From contig NC_026661.2 of assembly GCF_000004075.3 (NCBI RefSeq), positions 3,968,001-4,032,000 on the forward strand: DNA of 64,000 bases, written 5' to 3'. The stretch is from Cucumis sativus (Eukaryota > Streptophyta > Magnoliopsida > Cucurbitales > Cucurbitaceae). The notes under the pieces were generated by a model. The model saw nothing but the letters and a program-made list of their open reading frames with translations, had not been told where the DNA came from and did no database searches. The first letter of the stretch is position 1; each line of letters opens with the position of its first letter. Below, piece after piece: positions 12,863 to 24,330 of this stretch. The translations under genes and the position numbers were made by a program.

Positions 12863-12868
12863 CACGTG
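12863..12868. promoter_or_regulatory. G-box / ABRE core (CACGTG) upstream of annexin
   Basis: The palindrome CACGTG sits in gccacgtgtt, about 137 bp before the annexin ATG, with a TATAAT-like box near 12921. G-boxes bind bZIP and bHLH factors and often confer ABA or light response. Plant annexins are commonly stress-responsive, so the site is plausible, but its function is inferred. Confidence 0.5.
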
Positions 12869-12975
12869 TTGTATTGGACTCTCCAAATATGGTGATAGCA
12901 AAGTCTTTCTAATCTTTCCATATAATCATTGCAATTTCTTCCTCTTCATTCAATCATAGTCTTTGTATTTGTTAT

Positions 12976-12998
12976 CACACACACACACATACACACAA
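12976..12998. repeat. CA-rich microsatellite in the annexin 5' leader
   Basis: An imperfect (CA)n tract ends two bases before the annexin ATG at 13000. Its closeness to the start codon makes it part of the 5' UTR. Confidence 0.7.
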
Positions 12999-12999
12999 C

Positions 13000-15422
13000 A
13001 TGGCCACTCTGTCGGTGCCCGATCAGCTACCTCCGGTGGCCGAAGATTGCGATCGCCTCCACAGTGCCTTTCAAGGTCTCCCCGTTCTTTTGTTCCTTCA
13101 ATTGCTTTTACCCATTTTCATATTCTCTGCTGCTTCTTTTTCTGATCTAATTCCTCCATCGCATCAAACACCTTTATCTTTGCGATCCTTGATCTATGCT
13201 GTTTTTGGTCTGTGCTTTTTCCTCTCATTTTGTTTTATATATATATATGTGTGTGTATATAATTTTAGTAAGTCATAATGCCGGCTTGTTGGTCAACCAG
13301 TGATTATTAACATAACATTTTATATCCTTGTGAAAAAACTTTGTTGTCTTTGGTCTTTGGTTCTTATGATTAAATTCACTTCTAATTTATCAATACCGAG
13401 TGCGGGATAACTTTGGTGTTCATTGTTATTGTATTGCTTGTATGCATGTTGCAAAATGTTACAACTTACAGTGGTTTTAGGGTGGGGAAGAAACACAACG
13501 AAGAAAGCACTTCAGGGGAAGTTTTAGATTTATCTCTATTCTATGCTCTTTTTTGGTCTAAAAACAAGGAACCATTCAGCTTAAATTCTGTCAGACAAAA
13601 GAAAGAAAGAACAAGAAACTATTCTGGTATAATTAGATGTAAAGCTACTTGTTTTCTTCCTTCAGGCTGGGGAACGGATGAGGGGGCGATTGTATCCATA
13701 TTAGCTCACAGAAATGCTAAACAGCGCAGTCTGATTCGTCAAACCTATGCCGAAACGTATGGAGAAGATCTCTTGAAGGCGCTCGACAAAGAACTTTCAA
13801 GTGATTTTGAGGTCGGAATTTGGAATCGAATCTTCATTTATATATTCTGATTTATTATAATTTTAGGCTATATAAACACTTTTTGTTGCAGTTTTTTCTC
13901 ATGTACAGCATTCCATTTTTTCAAATGATGTTGAAAACTGCATTTCTGTAGCGGTGTTAGCTTGAAACATGAACAATATGATAAACTTCTAGAAAAAAGC
14001 TTTGAAATGATGTGATTTTTTTTCCTCCCATTAACAGAGAGCTGTGCTTTTATGGACATTTCATCCTGCTGAACGTGATGCATTACTAGCCAATGAAGCA
14101 ATAAGGAAACTTAAGCATTTTGTTGTATTGGAAATAGCTTGTACTAGAACTCCACGGGATCTACTTTTAGTGAAGGAAGAATACCATGCTCGTTTCAAGC
14201 GGTCAATTGAAGAAGATGTCGCACACTACACTACAGGTGATTTTCGTAGGGTAAGACAATGCTTTAAAATCTTGGATTCGAAAACTTCCAGGATCTTCAG
14301 GCTTCATTTTCTTACAGATGTTTGCTGCAATTGTTTGTGGTTTGCTCGACACTATTTGATTCTTATTTCATTTTCAACAGTTATCTAAACCATTAGAAAT
14401 TATTAACTTTCCTGGTGTAAACCACTCTTGAAGAAAATACTCAAAACATTTATTGAACTTTTAATTAAGAGTCAAGCCTGAATTTATAGGCCAAGGACCA
14501 AACAACCTGACTAACTACTTAATAAAGATAATAAACGGAACCAGAGGATAAAACCGGTTTGTAAACAATCAGACAAAAAAATAATGCATCGGAAAGAGTT
14601 AACAGCAAATCGAACTAATTAGTACATCATTTCCCCTTTCATTTCTAACTTTCCTTCGGCTATATAAGACTCAGATTTTGTTGATGCTTAAAGTTACAAC
14701 CAAACAGGGTTTGAATTCTCTCTTGTATACTATAGAGATATGGTAGTTGTATTTAATTATCAAACATATTCCTTAATATTTAGTTACTTCCCTTGAAGTT
14801 ACCATCTTTTGTTCATATAGCTTCTGGTTCCCCTCGTGACTGCATATCGATATGGTGGCCCTGAGGTAAATGCTACCTTAGCCACATCAGAGGCTAAGAT
14901 ACTTCACGATAAAATCACTGAGAAAGCCTACAATGATGAGGAGCTCATCAGGATTATAAGCACTAGGAGCAAGGCACAACTAAATGCTACATTTAATCAT
15001 TACAATGACCAATTTGGGAATGCTATCAGCAAGGTTTGTGCGTATGTGATATTCAAAGTATCCTTAATAGTAGCTATACTCTTATGCTTAACCAATTGGC
15101 AATGCATCTTAATCTTGTGATGCAGGATCTAAAGACCGATCCCAACGACAACTACCTTAAACTTCTGAGATCTGCTATAAAATGTCTAACTTGGTCTGAG
15201 AAATATTTTGAGAAAGTTCTTCGTTTAGCCATCAAAGGGCTTGGGACTGATGAAGAGGCTTTGACTAGGGTAGTAGTAACTCGAGCCGAGGTTGACATGA
15301 AACGCATTGCTGAAGAGTATTATAGGAGAAACAGTGTCCCTTTGGGTCAGGCAATAAAAGGCGATACCTCTGGAGATTATGAATCGATGCTTCTTGCATT
15401 GATTGGTAAAGAGAGTAATTAA
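13000..15422 (+). CDS. ANN5: Annexin (D5/RJ4-like), 314 aa, five exons
   Basis: Exons 13000-13075, 13666-13811, 14038-14250, 14821-15033 and 15126-15422 join in frame (945 nt). The length equals that of typical plant annexins, which have four ~70-residue repeats. Repeat 1 has the type II calcium site GWGTDE (residues 26-31) with the acidic partner E68. Repeat 4 has KGLGTDEE with acidic residues near the C-terminal TSGDYES. Repeats 2 and 3 lack the GxGT motif, as is usual in plants. Sequence such as [17 protein letters not shown] and [12 protein letters not shown] matches the strawberry RJ4 / Arabidopsis AnnAt5 group. The loop before [11 protein letters not shown] appears about two residues shorter than in RJ4 (from memory). 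These are cytosolic proteins that bind membrane phospholipid in response to Ca2+ and act in secretion, pollen growth and stress. Symbol by similarity; AnnAt8-like is the next best assignment. Confidence 0.93.
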
Positions 15423-16774
15423 GCCAAGAGCCAAGTCTATGTTGGATATTATTATGTGTTATTGTTGTCAATAAGGTAAATCACGAGTACTTTTACGCCG
15501 CTGTGGTTTTAGTTGGACTTTCACCATATAGTGTGGTCTGAAGAAAAATGTTGCATTGTGATAGCCATAGTTATTAATGGTTCTAAGGCTATCTTACATG
15601 AAAGTATACGCTTATACCTTGATGCTTATATGTTTTTCATGGATATTAATGATTCAATAGTACTTTTACTTTTTGACACTTTGAAAGTATATATTATTTT
15701 CTTTGGAAAGCGTTTAGCACGTAGGTTTATCATAGTTTTCTTGATCTCGATCTCACCCTTCGTTCTCTTTTCTCATTTTTGCTCCTGTTCCCCTATTGTT
15801 TCCTATTCTCTTTCATGATGATTAAATAGCAACGTCTTTGCTCTTTGCTCTTGTTTTTTTCTTTTCTCTTTGCTCACTTTTTGCTCCTTGTTATCACTCT
15901 GTTTATTGAAGGGAAGCGAGTAGAGAAAGTCATAAGTAAGGATTGAAAGCGTGGATGTGTAATAGTGAGAGTTGAGAGTCGATATGCCAAATACTAATCT
16001 TATGCCAATGATAACTAAGCAGTAGACTGATGTCTACTTGGTAGGCAATATGTATTTGAAGGAAATGTTTTCTCAATAAAACACAAAATTGTATTTCATG
16101 TTTTTAAACATGGGTTTGGACCGTTTGGTAGCAAATTCAAAGAAATGAACTCTCATTTAAACAAATATATATACTATCTAAAGTGAGTTAGGGAAAAATA
16201 TTTGATTTTCTCTCTTGTCCCTTTTAGTGCATGGTTACAGGGATATTTTGGAGTAAGAAAAGTGTATGACATTAAATATTAATTTTAAAAAATTGGTTTC
16301 AATTTGATGGAAACGATATTCTATATTTATTTTAAGGAATAATTGCAATATAACAATTAAATTCAAAATAGTTAAGCATTTAAAAAATCAAATCGGTTAA
16401 GGTTTATATCTATTAGTAATTGATTTCTATCAAATGGCTCTCATTTCTTTAAAAAAAATCATTTCACTTTTTCACCAAACTTTATAAATTATTAGCTAAA
16501 ATTCAAAGTTGGCAAAGTTGAAACCCTAACTAAAAATTGCAAAAAAATGAAATGAAAAACATTAAGATTTAAAAAATTTATTTAATTTAATGGAAAGACA
16601 AATGGCACAAATACGAAATCTAAGAACAAACGATAACGCGGTAAAGTTGAGTGCTAAACATGATCGTCGGGTGGGTTCTTAGCTCCCTCGCTAAGTCTCT
16701 ACACGGATCATGAAGTTCAACCATAATTGATTTGTGAATTTGCAAAACTGCAAGCCTCGGGGAAGATTCGGATC
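15423..16774. other. Intergenic region between annexin and coiled-coil gene
   Basis: The start is annexin 3' UTR. A T/C-rich tract (about 15770-15900) contains several near-repeats of tttgctc. The remainder is AT-rich with no convincing frame. The final ~70 bases are the leader of the next gene and include a short upstream ORF. Confidence 0.55.
16710..16730 (+). promoter_or_regulatory. Short upstream ORF (6 codons) before the coiled-coil gene
   Basis: ATG at 16710 followed by five codons and TGA at 16728-16730, 44 bp before the main ATG at 16775. If transcribed it is a minimal uORF that permits reinitiation. It is seen in sequence only; its use is unknown. Confidence 0.35.
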
Positions 16775-19700
16775 ATGGAGGACAAGGGCAAAGGAACGGA
16801 CAGATGGAGCGGCGCCGTTGCCAATCTCACAGAGATGACCTCCAACCTCGACTCACTCCAGAAGCTTTTACTGAAGAAAGCCGTCTATGTAGACGACGAG
16901 ACGTTTGCCAGAGCTTCATTGTGCTCCGAACAAGCAAGGACGATCAAGGTTGCTATACTTCCTCTCTCTCTTTTTCCTGTAGTTGGGTATTTTTTTAATC
17001 TCAAATTTCGGTTGGAATTTCGACTTTGCGATTTGACATTGCGTGGATTGATGAATTGGTGAGACTTATGGAGGATGATTATCAAATTGCCCTCGCTCGT
17101 GTTACCGATCTAAATGTTAATTTGCATGCTATGTACAGAATCAGAATGATGTACAGTTTGATCAAGTTTGCTTATAGATGTCTGACGTAGGATCTGAATT
17201 TTAGTTTTGCTCTAGCATGTGAGGGATTGGGATTGTGAGGGATTGTCCACGGGATTAGCATCTTTGGCAGATTTAGGGAGTCATTCTCTTAAATAGATCC
17301 TGTCAAGAGGGAATTTTGAAAGTTTGAAGAACCAGTAGGTTCATACGCCTGATCTACGGAGACCTTCTTGGGGAAATGGATTTACTGTGTAGAGTAGTGA
17401 ATTTCTGCCAAATGAGTAGGAGATGGTCAACTCTTAGGTAAAAAGATGGAGACGGATATTAAGCAAAGAGATGCTAAATACTAGCGTACTCACTGGGTAG
17501 GGAGAATCCAGGGATTGGTTTGGGAAGTAACCAACTCCCTTCAAGTCTCTCAAGCCTCTCTTTGGGATGTGACTCTTAGAACCTCCGTCACAGTTCACAC
17601 AACTTTTGTTGAACGATTAAGCAGGCCTACGCACAACACAGCCACAGAATCCCAACCTTTATAGGAATTTCCTTCCTACCCTCTATGTACAAATCTAGGA
17701 ATAGTGTTACAAAACATGTCACCTTTACATGGGCATACCCTAAGGCGCCGACCGTAGATTACACACTAAGCTTGGCTAAGCCTAACGGTGACTTCACTCC
17801 AACAACCCATTGAATTCAATCATTAAGATACCCCTTAAAGAACCTCTCGACCCTTCCCATAGGAACTTGACTTCACAATCCACTTCTTTATAGAAGAGTC
17901 TCTCCCCTATGGTATCCCAAAACTATGTTTACCAGGATATGAGATGGGATACAATGGATTAAATTGGCTTCAATGAAATGGCTTGATTGATTTGATGGAT
18001 CCCAAAGTTCAATGGGCAAAAGGAATGCCGGATAAATGCTTTTGGAACTTTTTATTTGACAATTTTGGCTGGAATGTAGTAGAAGAATCTTTAATCCAAA
18101 TACCAATATATGATAAATATTTCTTCCATGGGCTTTCATTTCATCATCCTCTTGGTGTATTAAGTTAGATATTTTGAATTAATTTTGTAGGATGACTTTA
18201 AGTAGGAAAATTCATTTACTTATATCTTGCGTTCTATATTTGACTACAAGTACTTTGTTATTGGCTTTTGAACCTGGTCAATTTTTCTTTTGCCAATTTT
18301 CTTACTACTGTTTAGATTATAACGGACTCATACATCACTTGCTTTAACACCCATCACACCCTGCCGTATAAAGATCAAAGATCATACACATGAGCTTAAC
18401 TGATGGTCCTTGTTGAAATTACATACCATTTGGTTCTGTTTATTTTACTGATGTATGATACAGTTTTACCCACTGGTGATGACAATGTTATAATCTTTTG
18501 CTAGGTTCTTGAACAAAGGGTTGAGACTTTGGAAAGGGAACTCGATGCTGCTATCACCTCTGCGGCTCATGCTCGTTCAGAAAAACGTCAAGCAGAGGCA
18601 GCTCAAAGAGCTGCTGAAGTACATGTACAGGAGGTCACTAAAGAGCTCGAGAACACTACAAGTACAAAATATCTTACTTTTTTCCACTCTCTTCTTCTAA
18701 TTTTCTTGACTCTTAGTCCATTTTAATTTCTAAATAAAAATATTGATAGACTAGCCTTGACATCGTACTCAAACATTCCCAAGTTAGAAAAGATTTCTAT
18801 ATTGTTCTCCCATGCTTCACTACTACATTTTATTAGCATTACTTTCTGATGCATTGAGACATTTTTGCGAACACGATTCATCTTGTGAATTTTGAATAAG
18901 AAGCGTCATTTGCGGAAATGGGAACGAAGGAATGATTTATTTTGTCTAGTGAAGTACTAATATACTCTCTTATGTTTTCAACAAAATTCTTTTTAAGATA
19001 GGAGACTACAGTTTTTGTTCGGAAATGTACAATAGGAACGATTGTTTAAAATTTCACCACGGTATTCTTCTCTTTATTCAACTTAAAATCAACAGTTTAT
19101 CTGTTGAGCAGCAATCTGTCTATTTGGCCGTTGGCCTTCAGTATTGTGGGGTCTGGGTGTGTTGTCAAATTCTTGTGATTGGAGATGACATTGTGATATT
19201 TAGACGTTTTATCAATTATAAATTTGTCTTTTTGTTTTTCTCCTTTTTAGCATCCACAGAAAGTTACACGAACAAACAAAAATAGTTCGGTGCAACTTCA
19301 CGTTTTTTACTATATATGTGTGTGTCTGTATTGTGAAATCAACTATTATGATAAATGAGCACGGTTGCATTTCTTTGTATGAGACTTGAGTTGTAAGAAA
19401 TACCCCATCTTCAACAGAATAGAACACAGAAGGGAGTGAAACTTCTGCAGAAGATTTAGTTTAATAGGCTGTTTTCTAAAGTTTTGGTTGAGGCTATATG
19501 TACCCTGAAATATTGGTGATTCGGCAGTGATGGAATCAATTTTATATTATTGACATGATCCAACACTTCCTTATTCGTTTCAATTGAATTCTTTTTTGGT
19601 TCCAACCACTCAGTGCGGCCATACTAATCTTCAAAGAGTGGATATTGGAATTATAAAGGAAAGGAAACATTATCCATTATGTCATAATTTGGAAAGTTGA

Positions 19701-20079
19701 AATAATTTTCCTTTTTTATATATATATTTATTTTATTTAGGTTAACTCCTCCTACTCTCAGATGAAGACATTAACTTTTATGAAAATAATAAATAGAAAA
19801 TTTATTAATAGGCAATTATGGTTCTGGCATTTTAGTACCATAGGAAATTTCCTTGAAATGGGTATTCTTAATCTTCACAATTACTTTGGTAACGTGAATG
19901 AATATATTAGGATAATATAGATGTTTGTAAATCGAAAATAGGTTACTGATTGCTATGTTGCAGAGGTATTTCAACTGCATATGGATGAATTACGCGCAAA
20001 GCAAGAAGAAATCAACAAACGTGATAAGGATATTAAGCTTTTGGAGGCAATAATTCAAACTCTTGGTGGGAGAGAATAA
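16775..20079 (+). CDS. Small coiled-coil protein of unknown function, 148 aa, three exons
   Basis: Exons 16775-16948, 18505-18661 and 19964-20079 join in frame (447 nt). The start is the ATG of MEDKGKGTDRW; the open frame extends upstream but has no earlier in-frame ATG. Residues ~15-58 contain LDSLQKLLLKKAVYVDDETF and an ARTIK end. Residues ~59-130 form a strongly charged heptad-like helix (LEQRVETLEREL, then Ala/Glu/Arg-rich repeats), and the protein ends KLLEAIIQTLGGRE. No catalytic motif, signal peptide or membrane segment is visible. I have a sense of having seen conserved plant proteins of this shape but know no function. It probably dimerises or tethers partners through the coiled coil. 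Introns are long (about 1.56 and 1.30 kb) for a CDS under 450 nt. Confidence 0.85.
17380..17870. mobile_element. Possible transposon fragment in intron 1 of the coiled-coil gene
   Basis: This block is less AT-rich than the surrounding intron, with phrases such as ctcaagcctctctttgggat and ggcgccgaccgta that read like retrotransposon LTR or leader sequence. I found no target-site duplication, coding domain or paired terminal repeat, so the call rests on composition and placement only. Confidence 0.3.
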
Positions 20080-22734
20080 AGTCTGCAAATATGTGAGGTT
20101 TAGATTTTGATTATTAGGATGTCAGTATTTTTCTTTGTTTTGTGGGTGAAGTTTTAGTGTAAAATGGATAGTCTGGTTGAATCTGATTAGGAATTTGGTG
20201 TGTAATATATTGTTTTGAACTTGGTGAGATAAATCAAATTTAATTTACATTTCATTGGATGACAATGTACAAGTTATTTGCTCCCAGTGCGAAGTACTAT
20301 GAGAATAAAACAAAATCAGAATGAAACAGAGTTTTAGTTTTTGAGGATTTGTTTGATGAATATAGTTATTTACTCTTTGTTTCCAAAATTGATTTGAAGA
20401 ATTGTGTTTAGTAGCTTGTTAAAGGTAAGACTTGTAGGTTTAATATTATCGTTTTGTGGTTCATAATTTGAATATTATGTTTTTCAGATTCTTAATGGTG
20501 TAAGGTTCTAAATGCAAATTCTTCCATTGCTTCCATGCAAAAATGTCAAGAGGCCAACCTATTTGAGAGGATGTCATAAGTCCACCACTAAGCTATGGGT
20601 TTCAGTTGAGAAACAAACCATTGTTGATCAATTGGACTTTGCTTGGGGCAGATAAAAAGATTAGTTCAACTCATAGTATTTCTCTATCCCATGGCTCAAG
20701 CAGCATGGGGCATTGTATAAAATTGTAGAAAGAAATTTCACCTGAATTAAAACTTCTAAAAGGATTTCGTTGTCATCACAATTATTACTATCATCTATGG
20801 GATTGATTTATACTGTAAATATTTTATCTTCAATATAGTAACAGCTAAGAAGCATAGACGATGGCACTTGACACAAATACGACATGGTGATATGTCAATT
20901 TTGACGAAGGTAGGGCACGATATATTGGTGACACCCTCTTTATTTATTAATTTTTTCTTATCGAGAATAAATATACAATAAATATACGTATGTTTTGATG
21001 TTTTGACGCATTGGAAAAGATGCAGACATAATTAACACGAGAAAGAAAAAAGAAGTTGTTGGGATCACAGACTTGTTATTGATAAAGTTAGCATAATTGG
21101 ATAGTATAGATGGTTCTTTTAAAAGTTTAAAAATAGATTCTTGGTGTAGAGAAAGTGGGCTGAAACCCTAGAATTTTCAAAAGTAAATAAAACGTCAAAT
21201 AGTTAATTTTATTCGACTTAAAATATTCTTAAATGGATTGTCAACAATGGGTCTTGTTTCATTTTGAAATTCTATTCTATTCTATATTATTTATTTAGTT
21301 TTTGTAGATGGTGTGTTTCTTCGACGTTCAGGAAAGCAAAATAATAATACAAAAATAAACACACTAATTGGTGTGTCATACAAACGTGTCAGACATGTGT
21401 TGGTGTTAGACATCAACACTAATCATTTTAGAATAAAATGAGTCTTAGTTGAAGTTGTCATGACTTAAAAGGATTAGGGAATTCACAATTATTTTTCTAA
21501 TCATTAAATGGTAAAGCATAGGTGTGACAAAGAATAGAACTGTACCTTAGTTATTGCTCACTAAGTTACTAACCTTAGGGCCTACATCAATAACTTTTTA
21601 ATGTTCCATTCAAAAGCTCTTTGCCCACCACTATACACAGAATCAGCTTCTTCCACCCCATTCTGATTCTGTTCTTCATGATGGCTTTTGCTTGGTTCTT
21701 GGAGTTGAGGCCCACTTATTATATGACGTTTGTTGATTTCATTCTCAATGACTTGCCTTCTTCTCTTTCTAATTCCTATTACAAAATACATTAATTTGAG
21801 CTTCTTCTGCATAATGATTTCTCTTCATAACTAGAGATGAAGGTTACCAGTTTTTTATGCATTTCAAAAACTTAGATGACTTTTTTAGCTTTTCATTGGT
21901 TTTGGATATCCCCTTTGTTCTATTTTTGTTGCTTTTATAGACTGGTCATTTTGGTTTGTACTTATCCCCAAGTCTTCATTTTTAGATATCAATATTTGAA
22001 ACTTAGGCTTGTTTCCTTACAATTTTCTCGATTATGATTTTCATCTTTATTACTTGAATCCTTAGTCAAGCTCTTACTCTTTTATTGTTTTTAAAACTCA
22101 ACTCGGGTTTTGAAAACGTTAATAGAAACTAAATAACAAAGCTTAGAAATTCAGGTAGTGTTTATAGTCTTCTTGTTTAAAAACCAAAATCTAAATGTTG
22201 GTTAAAATTTGTAATTTTCTTTACTTTACTTTCGGTTTCGTTGGTTGTAGAATCTTTGATCTATCGATTGTCAACCATAGAGTCCTTTTAGTGCCAAGAA
22301 AAGAAGGTTTCAAAAAACTAGAGGATATTAGATTCTGAATCTTTTTAGACATAACCATAGACCAGCAGAAAAGCATCGCATATATGAATAGCCAATACCA
22401 ATTTACAAAAGAACTATGCCCAAACAAGTGACAAGGAGATCAAAGACTATACCTTTTTGAACTTTAAAGTTCTGCTACCTGCTCTTTTACATCCGCACTG
22501 CTATTCATGAAAAGAAACAATGGAAAATGAATGTCTTGCTCTTTTACATGATCATAAGGCTTTGTTACTTGCTTCCATTGCTATATAATTCAAATTGATT
22601 TGGTGTAAATGGGTCTGTCACCTGAAAATGAAAACATGGATATGAGTTAGGAGTAATCTTGTAGTTAAAGGATTGAGTTGACTATTCTGAGACCTGCATC
22701 CTTATTGTTGCTCTTCTTGGCTCAATAATGATTG

Positions 22735-22900
22735 TTATGTTTCGGTTGTTATACTTTTAGTGTCAGTTAATTATTGTTATACTTTTGTTACTAAGCTCTC
22801 TATATAAAGAGGCTTGAAATGTACTTATCTTCTTATCTTGAGTATTCTGAATATTGAATATTGAATACCTCAGAAGTATTTCTTTCATGGCATCAAAACC
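22735..22900 (+). mobile_element. Putative 5' LTR end and primer-binding site of a copia element
   Basis: A TATA-like box with tatataaagaggcttgaaat is followed by a T-rich stretch ending in CA (22887), then tggcatcaaaacc at 22888-22900. That differs at three of 13 positions from the initiator tRNA-Met primer-binding sequence TGGTATCAGAGCC used by most Ty1/copia elements. This fits the LTR/PBS junction of a decayed element whose polymerase relic lies just downstream. The left LTR boundary is not defined. Confidence 0.5.
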
Positions 22901-22984
22901 CTTAATTAAAGTCTAAACAGGAATTGGGTCCAACAAAAACTAAGATCCGATTCAAGAACTACTCTTTCAATAGTCAATTGGTTT

Positions 22985-23780
22985 TGATGTCCATTCCATG
23001 ATGCATTCCTAAATGGTAAGCTTAACGAAAAGGATGTTTATGCGATAACCTCAAGGTTTTTATAGTGGATTCTCATGTTTGCAAGCTTCATGATACTCTC
23101 CATAGTCTTTAGCAAGGCTTGATTTTTACTACTAAACTCTTGTTAATTCATTGTCTAGACTCAACGGACGAAAAATGGGACAAGGTTTACCTTGTCACAT
23201 TTCTTATATTTCTAATGACATTTTAGTATCAGGGAACAACTTGGAAACTCAAACAAATTTCAAACGTCTCCCTATTTCCAACCTTTTTCTTATTCAAGAA
23301 TTTTTTAACCAATCCTATTTTCTTGCACACGAATTTGCTAATTTGATAATTCATTGCTTTTAACATTAGGACCTTCTTCACCATGCCGACATGAATGACA
23401 GCAAGTGCAATGCTACTTCTATGAATATTAGAGCAGTAACAATCTCCTTACGCATGATTGTAACCAACTATTGTAGCATAGTAGAGCTTGCAACACTTTA
23501 ACCTGCTAGACCTCAGCTAGCCAATTTTTACATGCTTCAAAGGTCAGCTCATCCGCAAGCAGTAAAAGGGGTGTCTCACACTGTCTGAAGAACATAATTT
23601 CACTTGGTTTTAAGATTTTATCTTGACAGTTGATATATGGAAGCTGATCGGACAACTTATCCTGTCGACTAAACAAGTACAAGAAGATTTTTGTTATTTT
23701 CTTGAATCTAGTTTGGTTTCTTGGAGTTCCTTAAAGCCAAAAGCTCTGACAAATTGAGTGTTCAACTTGCATAGTACTGA
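22985..23780 (+). pseudogene. Decayed Ty1/copia pol relic (reverse transcriptase to RNase H)
   Basis: Conceptual translation across frames gives copia hallmarks in the correct order. AFLNGKLNEKDVY resembles the DVKNAFLNGDLEEEVYM block. VCKLHDTLHSL is followed by a stop then QG (compare CKLKKALYGLKQ). SYISNDILVSGNNLE corresponds to the YVDDI-TGN catalytic block with the DD replaced by ND. ATL*PARPQLAN and HPQAVKG resemble the TRPDI…AVKR connection. FCYFLESSLVSWSS matches the RNase H GYCVFLGNSLISW block. Stops and frameshifts interrupt every block and the gag/integrase part is missing, so it is inactive. It sits between the two putative LTR pieces. Confidence 0.8.
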
Positions 23781-24126
23781 ATACATAATGTGGCTTCTGA
23801 AATTGTGTGGATACAATCACATGTGGATTGAGCGCTTCATCATGCATTCTCCTTACTTCCATCTTTTTTAACTACTTTGTGACAATATTAACACTCCAAG
23901 GCACAACTAAACAACCTACCAAACAAATCCTGTTGAAGCAAGGTCGTGATGGAGAATCTGATTAAAACTTTGAAATTGACTAAGTCTCCCCTCCCCTTTC
24001 AAAAAGAAAAAGAAAGAACAGACTTTTTTATATTCTCTGTACATCAACTTGCATATATAATGACTTAAGTTCTCAATAGTTTTAAAGCTTAAAAACCAAG
24101 CTCAATTTGCTTCTTGTACAATGTTG

Positions 24127-24330
24127 TTGAGGGGAATGTTAGGATCCATTAATTTTTGGATTGTTTATTATATCCAGTTAGTTTGTTACTCCGTTACTCT
24201 CTTCCTTTCATTGGTTTACAGTTGGCTTCTACCTTTATTCCTTTGTAGCTATTTAATCCACTGCTTCCTTTAGTTGATAGCAAACTGAGCATATTGCACT
24301 TTATTTTCTCTTAACAATATTCTCCACAAC
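24127..24330 (+). mobile_element. Putative polypurine tract and 3' LTR of a copia element
   Basis: A purine stretch (gttgaggggaa) directly precedes TGTTAGGATCC at 24137, a typical start for a plant copia LTR. About 200 bases follow with tttgttactccgttactctc, a tatttaa box and a T-rich end. The order PBS, pol relic, polypurine tract, LTR is right for one element, but this LTR and the upstream LTR fragment do not clearly resemble each other. They may come from different insertions. Confidence 0.45.

Larger units (their letters stand above)
9207..12999. other. Intergenic region between zinc-ribbon gene and annexin
   Basis: The left part (9207 to about 9830) probably includes the 3' UTR of the preceding gene. 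A degenerate tandem array occupies 10661-11978 (separate entry). A stretch at about 12180-12430 is less AT-rich than its surroundings and may be a gene or transposon relic, but I see no intact frame in it. The last ~150 bases are the annexin promoter. Confidence 0.55.

Noticed and set aside
13413-13665. Open reading into annexin exon 2 from upstream (alternative start)
   Set aside because: It is intron 1 sequence; the true exon 1 at 13000 supplies the correct annexin N-terminus and phase.
16727-16774. Upstream extension of the coiled-coil gene from a TTG codon
   Set aside because: No ATG in the extension; ATG at 16775 is the natural start.
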